A model generated the notes under the pieces. It was not told the DNA's origin and did no database searches. It saw nothing but the letters and a program-made list of their open reading frames with translations. Positions 12,189-25,445 of a DNA stretch of 64,000 nucleotides are shown here, piece by piece. Source of the stretch: Anthostomella pinea (lineage: Eukaryota; Ascomycota; Sordariomycetes; Xylariales; Xylariaceae); the NCBI GenBank assembly GCA_963556695.1, contig CAUWAG010000010.1:4278001-4342000 (forward strand). Reading direction: 5' to 3'. The position numbers and the translations under genes are program-made. How positions within the stretch are numbered: the stretch's first letter is position 1; the number at the start of each line of letters is the position of its first letter.

Positions 12189-13811
12189 GGTGCCGGGGAT
12201 GGTATGCGGCTGGTCGCACTATGGCGCAAAAAAGCACAGAGAGGCGATAACGAGGATCGGAACTGGGCGCAGTGGCAGCAAGTAGCAGGCGCCGAGCGGG
12301 CAACAGCTGCACCAATACCGAGATACACTACACCAGACAACAAAGATGTCGAGATTGAAGATGGGCCAGGGTGATTGAAGAGGAGTGCTCGGACAGTGAA
12401 GACAGACAGCTTGACAGGGAGAAATCGAACAATCGAACAATCGAACAAGCACCGCCTCGTGTGTTGTAGTAGGTAGGCAGGATGTCGAGGTAATTGTTGT
12501 TAAAGCGCTGCGCAATCGAACACACAGTGGTTGTCGGGCAGTCGGGGTGGTTGTCGGGGTGCGCAGCTCCTTGAGGAGCTATGACCAACAACAATTTGCC
12601 GTTCTGGGTGTAGTGCAATCGGGGGGCAGGCGGGTTGAAGGAGTGGAAGGGATCCCGCCGTCTCAAACAACCCTAGACAAGGTACCAGTTAGCCTCAAGT
12701 TCTCTTTTCTCCTGCGACGGATTGGGAATATCAGAGGCTTCTTCTGTTGTAGCTTCACGATGCTTCTCATGGTGAATTTGGTGAATTAGTGGGATGGATG
12801 TCTGCGAGATATGGGGGGAAAGGCAGAGGGCGCATGTGCTGGACTGCACGCGACTGATAAAGGCCGCTGCAGGTCGAGACACACGACGGCGGTTTGATGT
12901 TGTCTCACTGCGTCATGCCTGTCATGCCAGTGGCCAGCGGCTAACCTAAGGTACCTTACCTAGGCGAATCTGGGTGCAGCCTGAAGGAAGTGACTTACTA
13001 CACATGTAAGTAGCACTTAGGTACTGGGACGAGATAATTTGCAGCGAGATAGGATGTTGCGAATTGGTGGTTATCGTATCCAACGTCTGATATAAACACC
13101 TAGTCCGGATGTTGCGGTTTGCATCTAATTGGTATGAACCGACTGTACCTATAGGTTGAGGGCAGCCCGAAACAGTGAAGTCATCTTCAATGTTGTACCT
13201 AAGGTTAGATGCTGTGGGGTATCGTATCGATGGCGGTGGTGGCTCCCTCGGCCCAGCTCCAGGACTGCGCGTCGCCCGGCAACCGTCGAGACCACCCCTC
13301 TGTTTGGAACAGGTACCAAACGGCAAGCAGCCGGCCCCGAAATTGATTGCCCAAGCTCCTCCACCACCTACCTCCTACCGCCATATCGGAGGGCAGCAGC
13401 AACATCCAAGAAAACACCCTGTAAATTCCCCGGGTCCATCAATGTGTTGGCAATTGACCGCTGTCGTCTCTTGCCCAACCAGATTGGAAACTAAGATTGG
13501 ACCTCTTGCAATGCTGACCATGCTCTGCTGCGAATTGCCATAATATTGGAGCTGCTATTACCACGGCTTGTTGATCCATCATTCACCGACCTTCAACTCC
13601 CACGAACACCATCGTCACACCGCTTCGGATCGCCTCGACCACCACACCATTTGCTACGATAGCGCGTCGCAATAGCTACGCCCCCAAACATTGACGTCTT
13701 GTATCGCGCATAAACACCAAAAAAGCAGCTGACGAGCACCGAGGAGACACGCCCAAGCTGGCGTAAAAATACAGACAGGATCTCTTCGCTTGAAGGGCAC
13801 GTTCAGGCGCA
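12189..13811. other. Divergent promoter region between kinase and cyk3 genes
   Basis: About 1.6 kb between two divergent start codons. No convincing ORF. It must contain both promoters and 5' leaders. AT-rich CAATCGAACAATCGAACAA direct repeats occur at about 12425. Confidence 0.6.
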
Positions 13812-16800
13812 ATGGTGCCAGGACCTCAGTCGCTCCCTACGCGGTTTCCGTGTTGGTGCAGAGCCGTCTACTCATGGGGAGGGGAAGTAAGTATCTGGGC
13901 AACTGTGAACATACTGTGAAGCCAATGAAGGGAATGCTGACGTGCACTCTGCTCTAGTCGCAACGAGACCTGGGATTCATCGAAGGAGATCTGATAGAAT
14001 GTCTGAACGCAGGAGACGGGTCTTGGTGGACGGGGAGGCTGCGGCGCAACAAGACTGTCGGCGTCTTTCCATCCAACTTTGTCGAAGTCTTGCCCGATCA
14101 CTTCCGACCCGTCACCAAATCAACGAGTCCTCTGCCTTCGAGTAACACACCGAGTCCCACCGGCACAGTACTGAAGGCCAAATCGAAGCCATTCCGGAAA
14201 CCTTTCGAAGCATATTCCAAGGCGCCTCACTACACGACAGCCAAACAGCCCGTGACCTACAAAGAGGGGTCGAATCCGCCGCCGAGACAGAACTCTACGA
14301 GTTCGTTCCGAAACAATGCTCACAGCAATATAAGTCGCGTGCCTTCGCCGCCCGAGACTCGAGGCTATGGCTCAAGAGTCCCGTCACCCGCGCCTCCCAT
14401 GGAGTCCTATAACTCCAGAGCGCCGTCTCCCGCTCCTCCCACGCACTCTTATAATCCGAGAGCCCTCTCTCCTGCGCCGTCCATGCACTCTTATAATCCG
14501 AGAGCACCCTCCCCAGCGCCCCCAATGCATTATAACCAGAGAGCACCCTCTCCCGCGCCACCCATGCACTCTTATAATCCAAGACCACCCTCTCCCGCTC
14601 CTCCACAGACGCTGGGTTATGGTCACCGAGCACCATCGCCAGCTCCCCCTCCGATACACTACTACGGACATAGGACACCCTCACCTGCTCCGCCATCAAT
14701 GCACTCTCACATATCGAGGTCACCTTCTCCAGCTCCGTCCTTTAAACCATACCGCCCAGGAGCTGAGCGTGGTTCACCTCCCCCGCCTCCCCCGCCACCT
14801 CATCGCAACCTCCTGAACAGGGGTAACTCAGGCGCTTCGTATCAAGATAATCCTCCTCAGCAAGGTTACCATACACCACGGGTGCCATCGCCAGGTCCTG
14901 AAACCCCGGGCGTGGCCGGCTTCACACCCTCGCCTCTACGGGAAGCCATGGACGGCGTGATAGAACAACTGGATGCTTTAGGTATGCCGCGTGACAGTGA
15001 GTCCTCCGAGCCAGCAGCATTTGATCCTTGGTCACCCGAGTCTTTCGATCTCGTCCATCGCCAATCGAGGAAAAAAGCTCAGGCGAGACCGCAGACGTCG
15101 ATGGGTGTCGCACTCCAAGATTCTGGATATGAATCGTATGGTGGTGAAACGTCGCAGGAGAACACGATTCATAGTGGTCACCGAGAGGAGCCGCACCTTC
15201 CGCAGCTGAGCAACTATGTCGAAAGAATGGAGAGCCGACTACGGAAAATGCACACGGCCAGCTCGAGCGTGGGTGTCGTTGATCACGTGGGTGTCACTGA
15301 CCATGATATGGGCCCGCCGCCGCTTCCACCACTCAAGAACCTACAGAATCGACCAAAATCATCCATGGGTGAACCCTCTCAGGCAGGCCGGAGTCTTCGC
15401 AAACAGAAGTCGTCCTACGAAGTGGGACACCTGGGTCGGACATTTACGACGAAAACGAACTCGACCAATGCTTCCTCGGGCAATCGTAGCACCGCCACCG
15501 CCAGCAGCACTAACACTCAGAGTACCAACCGAAGCTTGATGAGCGGTGTCTCGGCCAGTGGAATCAGTGCCACAAGTGCCGGGAGCCTAGCAAGGAAGAA
15601 TCTGCGAGCGCGGAGTGCTTTGGGATTCCGGGAGGCTGATGAGGACTTGGATCTGAATCGTCCAACTACACCATTCAGTGGTGTGTCTTATCACCCGAGT
15701 CACTCGACATCTGCCATGAGACCCAAGTCCCAAGCCGGCTTCAATGACGACGGCATTGCGGCAATTGGTGGTCTCGTGCAGCCAGGTGGGATCAAACCGA
15801 AGAAGTCCAACTTCATCAAGAGGATCCTCGAGGCGACAAAGACAGGAGTTGCTTCAGGCCGCAGCAGTATAGCGACAGGGGCGGGATCTGTGCCTTCGTC
15901 ACCAGGCGCTCGGATGATGGGCAACGGAGTGACATCGATCGCAGGAGGTCCCAGCACCACGAGCCTGGTGAGGGATGCCGCTCGCGACATGGGACTCGGC
16001 AATGGCGTGGATTGGGTGCAGGTGCGACGAGACGTGAACAGATCAAATACACTGAGCAAGAACGAGCGCGGTGAACGGCGTGACCGCTGTCAGATGCTGG
16101 ACTATCCGGCAATTGACCCTGTCGATGAGCTTTACGAGAGTGTTGAAGGCGACGAGGGAGCCGATGGAATGCCTGTGCGAGAGCCAGTCAACTATCAGGT
16201 CATCAATCTGAGCCAGGTCGACAAGAACTCGCGTTTCATCAGCAGCATGCCACCAATGACGACGGCGGTGACTCTCGCAACCAACTACGTTTGCCGGCCC
16301 TACAGGAGCGAGGTGCAGCGTCTTCGTGCCATCTTCACCTGGGCCGCCGAGAAGATCAACTGGGAAGAAGACTTTGAGGGCGAAGTCGACACTCGACGAG
16401 TGATCCAGACCAAACGGGGATGCGCCGAAGAGTATGCCGTTCTTGTACATGAGATGTGCGCAGCGATTGGCATCCACTCGGAGATCATCCGTGGTTATCT
16501 GAAGACGCCAGGTGAAGTGCCTGAGACCAGCATCATGCCGCGGTCTAATCACTGGTGGAACGCCGTCATCATTGACAACGAGTGGCGCATGATGGACTGT
16601 TGTCTGGCGAGCCCTTCCAATCCTCGCCGCGCTCAATACTCGAGCGCCGGCAGCGGGGCCGCAGATCCCTGGTGGTTTCTCACCAGTCCGATAGAGCTGT
16701 GCTGGACGCATATTCCCGAACATCACGGTCAACAGCATGTCTGTCCACCAGTGGCTCACGAGACGTTACTCAATTTACCGTGTGCCTGCCCGCCCTTCTT

Positions 16801-17677
16801 CAAGAACACCATCGCCATGGTTGACTATAATACGTCGCTTACTCGAATCGAGGACCTCGAGATGGTGCACATCAAGTTCAGTGTACCTCCTGACGTCGAA
16901 GTGGCTGCCGAGGTCGAAGTGCGGGCCTACACTCGCGACTCCGACGGCGACTTTTTCGAGAGTGGCGACGTGGTCAAAAAGCGGGCACTTGCGCAAGCGG
17001 AGTGGTTCAACGGCACGAAGCGTTACACGGTCAAGGGCCTCCTGCCGGGTGACGAGGGCAATGGTAGACTGAAGGTGTATGCCGGCAAGCGTGGGCTCAT
17101 GCACAGCATCAAAGACATACCGCATCCACTCGCATTTGCGTTGCCGATCATCCATACGGGCGAGAACCCACCGTACGAGTTCGTGACGCGCCATCCGACG
17201 CCTCACGCGCAACGTCACGATATCTACGTCGTCCAGCCACAGTGTCAACGGCTCGCTCTGAACAACACATTCGTTTTCGCGATCCGACAGCACCCATCCG
17301 CCAGCGCCACAGGCCCCAGCAGCAACCCAGGCGGCACGAGTCCGCTGCCCTTTTTGCGGCCGGGCAGTGCTATGAGCATGGCCAGCAGCGCACCTAGTTC
17401 GGCGACTGGCAGCATCCAGGGCAAGAAGCCGGCCAAGCTGGCGATCCAGACCCCGGGCGGCAAGATCCTGCGGCTGATGCGCAAGGAGGAACGGCGCGGT
17501 GTTGGTGTTGGCGGGCGCGGCATCGACATGGGCGGCGGCGGCGAGGACGAGGTCAGCGACGGCGGCACGTGGGAGACCATCATCAAGTGCTCGGAGCGCG
17601 GTGTCTGGCGCGGGCTCGTGCTCGCCGACCGCACGGCTCGGTGGTGCGTTTTTGCGGAGTGGGTTTGCATGGGGTGA
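13812..17677 (+). CDS. cyk3: Cytokinesis protein 3 (SH3 plus transglutaminase-like domain)
   Basis: Exons 13812..13886 and 13958..17677, 1264 aa. The intron lies inside the SH3 domain and keeps phase: CRAVYSWGGE joins SQRDLGFIEGDLIE, followed by GDGSWWTGRL and GVFPSNFVEV. A proline-rich region with repeated PSPAPP motifs follows, then a basic Ser/Thr-rich linker. The transglutaminase-like domain is at about 16300..16620 (FTWAAEKINW, RGCAEEYAVLVHEMC, SNHWWNAVIIDNEWRMMD). The C-terminal domain ends in ARWCVFAEW. In yeasts Cyk3 acts at the contractile ring and septum with chitin synthase regulators. The His and Asp of the Cys-His-Asp triad are recognisable, but the Cys is displaced by one residue from the usual GxCxxYA position, consistent with a non-catalytic role. 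Confidence 0.92.
14340..14760 (+). repeat. Coding proline-rich tandem repeats in cyk3
   Basis: About ten imperfect units of roughly 13 codons with the core R-(A/P/T)-PSPAPP followed by MHSYN-like residues. They probably bind SH3 or profilin-type partners (inference). Such arrays vary in copy number between strains. Confidence 0.85.
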
Positions 17678-19650
17678 ATACCCACTCCTCCACATTGTAT
17701 TAAGATTCAGGGAGTCTGGAGAGTCCCCAGACGGCGATTGATTCACGCTTGGTCGGGTTCGCATGTGGTCTTTTCCAAGAAGGGGCTGGCTGGCTAGCCG
17801 ATTCAAGGTTGGAGACGGCGGTTATATCCTGCATGCATCGGCTTCGGCTTCGGCGTTACTTGGTGCTTTGCGCATGCATGGCTGCTGCGGAGGGGTGATC
17901 GAGCAGCTACTGATCTGATTTACACATCACACTCGGCGGCGTACCGGACGGACGGACGTACGGACTCTAGGTGTTTGCATTTTGACGATTGCATCATAGG
18001 TTTCTCATCACAGACATCGTGGTCGAAGATTCTTTGTAGTTCGGCCGCATCATACCAGACCACTGGGCCGGGCTGGGCTCGGCTTGGCTAGCTGTACAAA
18101 ATAATAATGTTGGAACGTTCGTGGTCATGTTAGGTCACGAGATGATACGAATGATAGTCTATGAAGAGAGATACTGGTTCTGTGCTTTGCATCTGACATA
18201 TACCTGCTTTTTATGTGCGCGTCGATGTGACTTTGTGAAGCCCAACCCAGAAGATTTGCCTTTTTATAATGATCTTCATAGTTCCTAACGCAGAGGTTCG
18301 CGCCCCTTGGAGACATGGCGTTCCTCTAGTAGGAACTCTATCTAAACCAGAAGACTCCCGATCAAGATTCATACATATACCGTCAAGGTGTCAGCAGTGC
18401 AAGCCACTCGAACTCAGAGTGGTCCCTTGTTACCGGTTGAAATCGCAACTGTTCTTACAATGAATGTGCGCCTGTCCCTTATCAAGGTTCACGATGGCGT
18501 CAACCGTCGCGCGAACCTGGATGGGTGGCAGGAAAGCAGCCATGGCCACCAGATATATGGTTCTCTAATAAAGCCAAACCAGCAAAGTCAGAAACTCTGA
18601 TCAATGAGGTGACGGCCCACGTATATAGAGATGGCATCACGTTTTATGAGGAGGGGTTATGTCGCAACCTTTGCTGGTTGTTGAAAAGGTAGGATCTCAG
18701 GGCGCCTGGCGACATGGTGATGATTTTGACGAGATGACGGGAGAGCCGATAAATAAACAACGCAGTCCGGTCCAGTCATGGCCCGAGGCGTCGGTCCCAA
18801 AGCCTCGGGTGGTCTGTCATACACATTCGAGTTTGGCGGGCCGGCCGCTAATAAAAGGTGGCGGTCGATCATCAGCGATTCCAGTCATGACTGAGCAGCC
18901 AGAGTCCAGAGCTCCATGGTGGACCGGCACGTGACCGGCTAGTCATCGGCGCATGGGGCGCCACTAGCAGAACTTATTACCCCTGTCGCACGTTTTTGGA
19001 AATGGCCGAGGAACGTCCTGGGTCATGCATGTTCGAGATGGAACGAATTGGCGAGCGCGAAACTGCAAGTGCAAGTCCTCTCTCATCTTGACGACTCGCG
19101 AGTCGCGACTTGGGCTGGGCACTTTGTTCTCTTCTCTGCTTGAATCACGCGATTCCTGATGCGTTTATTTCAGCAACCTCACACGATCAGGAACGGGAGT
19201 CCAATCCATTCGGGTCCTTCCCGACAAGCCAACGTGGTGTGATTTTCCAGATTTGGCTGTGGGCTTTTCGAAAATCGAATTCCCAGCAGACCACGCGGCT
19301 CCAACTGTAATAAATTTAGACCTGATGCAGTGATGCCCCTCCTTCGAAGACGGGGCCCGAGGTCCCAAGACACCAAGACATCAAGTCCCAGCCAATTAAA
19401 ACTCGTGCTTATGGCGGCTCAACTCCCAGACTAATCCCTTGCGGAGCCGCAATTATGGCTGGCTCCGTCTTCTAACGACAGGAATACGGCCGACCGCCGA
19501 CGCTACCGCCGCCGCTCCACAATCAGGCCGAATGCACCGAGGCAGCGAGGCCAGGGCGCTGCAGTAGAAGCCCGCGTTTGGTCCGTGGACTCGTGATGAT
19601 GGGCCTCGGTCGTGCTCACTGCTGGGATCGGTCCGGTCTCTGCTCCTTGC

Positions 19651-19683
19651 TCCTGCTGCTGCTGGTGCTGCTGCTGGTGCTGG
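19651..19683. repeat. CTG/GTG trinucleotide tract
   Basis: Imperfect CTG/GTG triplets, non-coding as far as can be seen. Confidence 0.8.
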
Positions 19684-19814
19684 TCAGGAGACGATGACGA
19701 TGCGGAGAGTCTCCTCATCCTGGTTAATGTGGGATAGCACTGATGACAGAGCCGGGGATGCCGGGGAAGTGATCATGTGCCCTCTGGAGACCGGGAAACT
19801 GGAGACTGAACAGT

Positions 19815-19853
19815 GGAGACTGGAGACTGGAGACTGGAGACTGGAGACTGGAG
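19815..19853. repeat. 7-bp minisatellite (GGAGACT)n
   Basis: At least five consecutive units of GGAGACT with degenerate flanking copies back to about 19785. Confidence 0.9.
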
Positions 19854-20660
19854 TCCGGAGACGAGTTGGCACGATTCCACCCCCGTCTCGAGGGTGATAT
19901 GGGGAATCCTCTGCTTTTTCTGGAGTCGGCCCTCCGGATTTGCCTGCCAAACCAGTCCAAGTCTGGGGTTGCGAAAATGCTAACGCTGAAATCAGTTCAC
20001 GATGCGTGATCTCTCGGGTCTGCGCGCTGCTGCCACGTCGATATCGGACCATCATACTGTACGCGAGCACGCGAGCTGATGCTCATTAGATGTGTACAGA
20101 TGCCGACGCCGCGAACCGGTCGGCAATGGAGTGGTGACTGTCACAAGCTGCTCCTGACCGAGTCGTCCGTTCCGATCTTGGGACATTGACCGTCCCAGAG
20201 ACGGCCGCATGACCCGACCGTTAGCTGGTATGGAAATCTCACGATGGCTTCAAACGAGGCCGGCTAGAATACGTAATAAGGAGTCTCGACACAATTCTGC
20301 TGGGCAATGCATGACTCTACTGGTGCACCAGCACGACCAGTCTGGTCTAGAAGGGTGCCGGATTGATGGTAGCCACGTGAGAACGGTCTGGCTTTGCCCC
20401 GACCGCTAGCAACACGTATTCTAGAATCCCGGGCTAGTGGCGCTGGACTCTGGAGTAGGTAATGAGTGCGATCCACTGCACTCCGGAGGGGATGAAATGG
20501 AGGGAAATGGGGGGTGGAGAGTGGAGGGTGGAGGGAAATGTGGAGGGTGGAGGTGGGTCTCCCTCCAGGTCGTCTGGGTCTCCCGCGTTTTCGGGTTTCC
20601 AGTCCCAGAGGAAGGGGACTGGTCACTCCTCGTGGGAGCGACGCTCGCTCCTGCTGCTGC

Positions 20661-20668
20661 TATATAAA
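20661..20668 (+). promoter_or_regulatory. TATA box of hexose transporter gene
   Basis: TATATAAA, 273 bp before the start codon. The leader after it is pyrimidine-rich, with no ATG before 20941, as in highly expressed fungal genes. The leader could also hold an intron. Confidence 0.6.
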
Positions 20669-20940
20669 CATCGCTCACGATCTCCTTCCCCGACTCAAAC
20701 TTCGCTTCTTCTCATCCTCACGCCAAGTCTTCCCCTTGTACCAATCCCTCCTCTACACTCTCCCCCTCCTCACTTACCTGGTACCTACCTATATATACAT
20801 ACCTATAACCTATACATATCTGCCTGCGTTCGCCGTCCTATACCTAACGAACGCCTGAGTCTGTGCTCACATCACCTTATATATACATCACATACCTCGC
20901 ATCCTCATCTAAGCGGCACCGACTCCGCCCCGTCGTCACG

Positions 20941-22640
20941 ATGCCCGGCGGCGCAGTTCCCGTGGGGTCGACCGACGTCAACCGGGTCGAAGCCCCCGTT
21001 ACCGTCAAAGCCTACATGATGTGCGCATTCGCCGCCTTTGGTGGTATCTTCTTCGGTTACGACTCCGGATACATCAGCGGTGTCATGGGCATGAAATTCT
21101 TCTACCAGCAGATCGAGGGTCCCGATGCCACCCAGCTCTCCTCGCAGAACAAGTCTCTCATCACTTCCATTCTGTCCGCCGGTACTTTCTTCGGTAGGTC
21201 ATGAGCTGCTCCCAGGTTGGCAATTACACAGTTGATGACTAACCTCGTACCAGGTGCGCTTGTCGCTGGTGATATTGCTGATTGGTGTGGCCGACGCACA
21301 ACTATCATCGGTGGCTGCGCCGTCTTCCTCATTGGTGTTGCGCTACAGACTGCTTCCGCTGGACTGGGTCTCATCGTTGCTGGTCGCCTTGTTGCCGGTT
21401 TCGGTGTCGGTGCTGTCTCGGCAATCTTGATTCTGTACATGTCTGAGATCGCACCTCGCAAGGTTCGTGGAGCTATTGTATCTGGATACCAGTTCTGTGT
21501 CACTATCGGTGAGTAATCCTAGCCTCCTATCACAAGTACTCTTCCCCCTGACGTCGACTAGGTCTCCTGCTCGCTTCATGTGTCGACTACGGCACCCAGG
21601 ACCGCAACGACACCGGCTCTTACCGCATTCCTATTGGTATCCAGATGGCCTGGGCCCTCATTCTCGCCACTGGTCTCTTCTTTCTCCCTGAGTCGCCCCG
21701 TTACTTCGTCAAGAATGGCAAGCTCGACAAGGCCGCTGGAGTTCTGTCGCGTCTCCGTGGCCAGCCAATCGAGTCCGACTACATCCAGGATGAGCTTGCC
21801 GAGATCATCGCCAACCATGAGTACGAGATGTCCTGCCTGCCTGCCGGCGGTTACTGGAGCACCTGGGGCAACTGCTTCCGCGGCTCACTATGGAAGGGCT
21901 CCAGCAACCTCCGCCGAACTATTTTGGGTACTTCGCTCCAAATGATGCAGCAGTGGACTGGTGTCAACTTTGTCTTCTACTTCGGAACCACCTTCTTCAC
22001 GGACCTGGGTACAATTACCAACCCATTCCTGATCTCGCTGGTCACCACTCTGGTCAACGTCTGCTCGACCCCTATCTCCTTCTGGAGCATAGAGAGGTTC
22101 GGTCGTCGTTCCCTTCTCCTCTGGGGAGCTGTGGGCATGATCGTCTGCCAGTTCATTGTCGCCATCATCGGCACAGTCACCGACACGGCCCCTGCCACCA
22201 AGGCCATGATTGCCTTCATCTGCATCTACCTCTTCTTCTTCGCCAGCACGTGGGGTCCTGGTGCCTGGGTCCTGATCGGAGAGATCTACCCCCTGCCGAT
22301 GCGCGCACGTGGTGTCGCCCTGTCGACCGCCAGCAACTGGCTGTGGAACTGCATCATTGCCGTCATCACCCCCTACATGGTTGACAAGGACAAGGGAAAC
22401 CTGGGACCCAAGGTCTTCTACGTCTGGGGTGGCCTGTGCACGTGTGCCTTCGTCTACACCTACTTCCTGGTTCCCGAAACCAAGGGTCTTACTCTGGAGC
22501 AAGTCGACAAGATGCTCGAGGAGACCAACCCTCGGACTTCAGCCAAGTGGGTGCCCCACAGCACCTACGCAGCTGAGATGGGCTTCACAGACAAGACGCC
22601 TGTGAAGAACGTCGAGGATATCGAGAAGCAGTCGCTGTGA
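20941..22640 (+). CDS. Hexose/monosaccharide transporter (MFS sugar porter)
   Basis: Exons 20941..21193, 21254..21508 and 21562..22640, 528 aa. Both introns are 50-60 bp and preserve phase. Sugar-porter signatures are present: FGYDSGYISGVMG in TM1, ADWCGRRTTI after TM2, the FLPESPRYFV motif before the central loop, QQWTGVNFVFYFG in TM7, ERFGRRSLLL, and VPETKGLTLEQVD after TM12. This matches fungal glucose transporters of the HGT-1/MstA class; substrate and affinity are inference. Plasma membrane, 12 predicted TM segments. It is a solo gene with a strong TATA and CT-rich leader, suggesting regulated high expression. Confidence 0.93.
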
Positions 22641-23082
22641 GAGCTTATATAGAATCGTTTTGGTACGGCCGTAGGCGCAGGGTCCTCGGCCGGGGGTGGG
22701 ACGCTGTGGAAGAGATGAGAAAGTCATATCTTGTTGCATTGGATGCTTTTTGGAGTCAGGCGATGTCCAGCATACTTAGTTTGTATACCCAACGTATATA
22801 CATAGCAGCTTAGGCGCAGGAGTTCGACAGGTCTATTTGAATATAAGAAGAACAATTCAGTCATACATCGTATGCCTTAACCGCGAAGTGCTACATGTCA
22901 AAGAGTGTTTGCGCTGCTGATTAATAGTAGCATCCTATGAAGTAGCTGAGATGGCGATAGATTGATCTTCGAGAGTGCACGCCTTACAACCGCAGCAAAA
23001 TCCCAACGCAGGTATGATCCTATGCGAAGCATATGCTGCACTTCTGATATATTTCCAGCGCGTGTTACATTACCTAACTTAC

Positions 23083-23328
23083 AGATGTCGGGGATGGTAT
23101 ATGTTAGCGGCCTCCATGCCCCCGATTATCCCCACAGGTATTAGCTCACCTGAATTGCCGTGGGATATACTTGTTTTGATAATTTTATGTCATCGTCCGC
23201 TGCTGTGGCCACTCCTGGAAGGTCGGATATTTCAGGGTATTTCCCACTGTGATTTAGCCATGTTGATACCTGTATTCATGGATAATCGGGGGTGTGGAGG
23301 CCGCTAACATATACCATCCCCGACATCT
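23083..23328. repeat. Foldback/MITE-like inverted repeat
   Basis: Arms 23083..23131 and 23280..23328 are 49 bp and inverted, with only two mismatched positions seen. The spacer is 148 bp. Weaker similarity (ACAGGTAT) extends inwards. No ORF inside. No clear target-site duplication, so insertion as a TE is not proven. Confidence 0.7.
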
Positions 23329-24317
23329 ATAGGGGCGTGGCGTGAGTTAACGGTACTTACAGTTAATCGACACTGTGGGACGGTGCAACGTACCGTGGGA
23401 GGACTAAAGTTACTATGTTTTACGTTACCGCTAACTTACTGCCGTTGACATTCGACATGTCCAGCCTCATATCACTTTTACACATACACACAGACAATTC
23501 TGAGCTGGTGCCAGATAACCAGAAAGTACGTTTTTTGTTGAATGGGAGCCGGAGATAGACACCGGAAGATCTCCAGTGGGGCAGAGACGCACAGGGCATC
23601 TGACCCACCAAGAAGACAGATGATCAATCTCTGCACGCAGAGCAACACAATCAATAGAATCAATCAACATCCGTGTATTCAACAACACCCGATTGCTGTT
23701 GGATCAAAGGTACGCCTAGAAGGCACCTTGACAGGTAGACAACGGAACCTAGTTGTTCCGTCCCGATCCAGCCCCCTCTGGCACAAAACGGCCACGGTCG
23801 CATAAGGACACTCTAGACAGAGAGAATACACACACACACTTCACTCTGACAATTGGCTCAAATCTGACAATAACCACCAATGGATTCAACACCTACACAC
23901 CTAAACAGGCAGACATGACCCCAGACACAGCTCACGGACTATCCCCAGGTTTAAAGATAGGTGCCTACACCCGGTAGATTAGATTAAGCTCCCGGCTTAG
24001 TAGGTGCGGGTGTGTCGCGGGCCGGGCTTCGCGCCCACCTGCAGAACGTTGGAACCGGCATGACGACGACCTCGAGGCTCGGGACGTCCGGCTGTAAGGT
24101 TTGTTTGTGCCCGCCCTTTTCGAAAGACGCTCGGCTCGACCGTTTCGACGGTATACTTAGGTTCTGCACGTCAAAACAGACTCAAGGTTCGATCAACGTT
24201 GCTCGAAAGGCGCTCCAGGCGTGTGCTGGCTGTCGAATCGCTCGCATCCTCAACTCCGAAAACCAACCAACAGACAGAAGCTCAAAGTGCTTGGCGCCAG
24301 CCGCTTTCTATGCAGGT

Positions 24318-24345
24318 ACTGACTGACTGACTGACTGACTGACTG
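24318..24345. repeat. (ACTG)7 microsatellite
   Basis: Seven tandem ACTG units. Confidence 0.9.
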
Positions 24346-25445
24346 CTTGCTATAGCACGGGCAATAAAGTTACTGCGATGCGGCGAGTTGAGGTGCTTTG
24401 TCAGCCTCATGTTGTTTGGCGACCATGGGTAAATTGGATGGACGTGTGTCACCCCCCACGCCGCACGACTCCGAATTCCAACGGGCTGGGTAGGGGGCGG
24501 CAACTGCGTTTTCCTGCCACGTATGGGCACAGGACGGCATCGTATAACGTCACGATTACTACTTTGGGTCAGGTTGTAAGGTATAGGTACTGTCTGTCAC
24601 TGCGTGGATGACAGATGTTGGTACGGCGGACGGCGTTGTGGGTTTGATCGCGCGGCTCAGAGTAGAGTTGTTTGGCGAGGAATGCTGTTTCGTGTTGGAC
24701 CATCAGCCCTCAGGCCCCGCGCCCCTTGTCATCACTTGTCATCCATCCGACCATCCGCTGGCTTTCTTGTCGTTTTTTATGTTGTTGGTGTTGGTGGTTC
24801 TTTATTGGAGGTTGTGTACTGGCCCCCGAGTCGGAATCCGAATCCTGTGCTGAAGGTACATTCCTGACTCGACTGCACGAACAACACTCGGGGGCGCGAC
24901 ACTCGGGGGCCAACACGATTGACTGATACATGACCTGGCCTCTTCTACTTCGTTCCGTCTTCCAGGTTGACTTTCACATGCTGACCTATCAAGGTTGTTT
25001 CACGACAAGCGCCAACCGATCGACTGCTTACACGTTATCTCACTCTAGGAATGCCTCGATGCGCGCGTCTGAGAGTGGTGTGTAGGAAGAAAGGTAAGGG
25101 GTTGGTGGTGGTGGTGGATCTTGCACCTGTATTCCGTGGTGGGAGTCATGGCCTCTCGCATAGGTAGGTAGGTATGGCGCGACGGGACGTACTCTCATAT
25201 CTCTTTCTTTGTCTGTCCGTCTGTCTGGCTCAAGTGCTTGCACGTCCATCGACTTTCCTCCCGGGAGTCTTCCGCTCATACCTCGACTACTCCTCCTCCT
25301 CTTCCTTACGCATTGCAGTGCAGGACATCTGCCCAGTTGTACTCGTTGCTACACCTCACAGGTAACTCGCCTACCTCCTACCGCACGCACGCACATCAGT
25401 ACCACCAGGCACTACCATCAATATTATTCATCCTGTCCCAGGATC

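Larger units (their letters stand above)
17678..20660. other. Intergenic, about 3 kb, no supported gene
   Basis: Between the cyk3 3' end and the hexose transporter promoter. Holds the simple repeats listed separately and no frame with recognisable protein content. Purine-rich GGAGGGTGGAGGG-type sequence at about 20505..20560 lies directly upstream of the transporter TATA box. Confidence 0.6.
22641..25445. other. Intergenic, about 2.8 kb, no supported gene
   Basis: Contains the foldback element at 23083..23328 and an ACTG microsatellite. Remaining open frames are short and in conflicting phases. The last 300 bp are CT-rich and probably are the promoter and leader of the exporter gene. Confidence 0.6.

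Noticed and set aside
16775..17806. 343-codon antisense frame opposite cyk3
   Set aside because: A shadow produced by GC-rich third positions of cyk3; no domain and full overlap with a strongly conserved sense domain.
21888..22502. 204-codon antisense frame opposite the hexose transporter
   Set aside because: Same shadow effect; the sense frame has all sugar-porter motifs.
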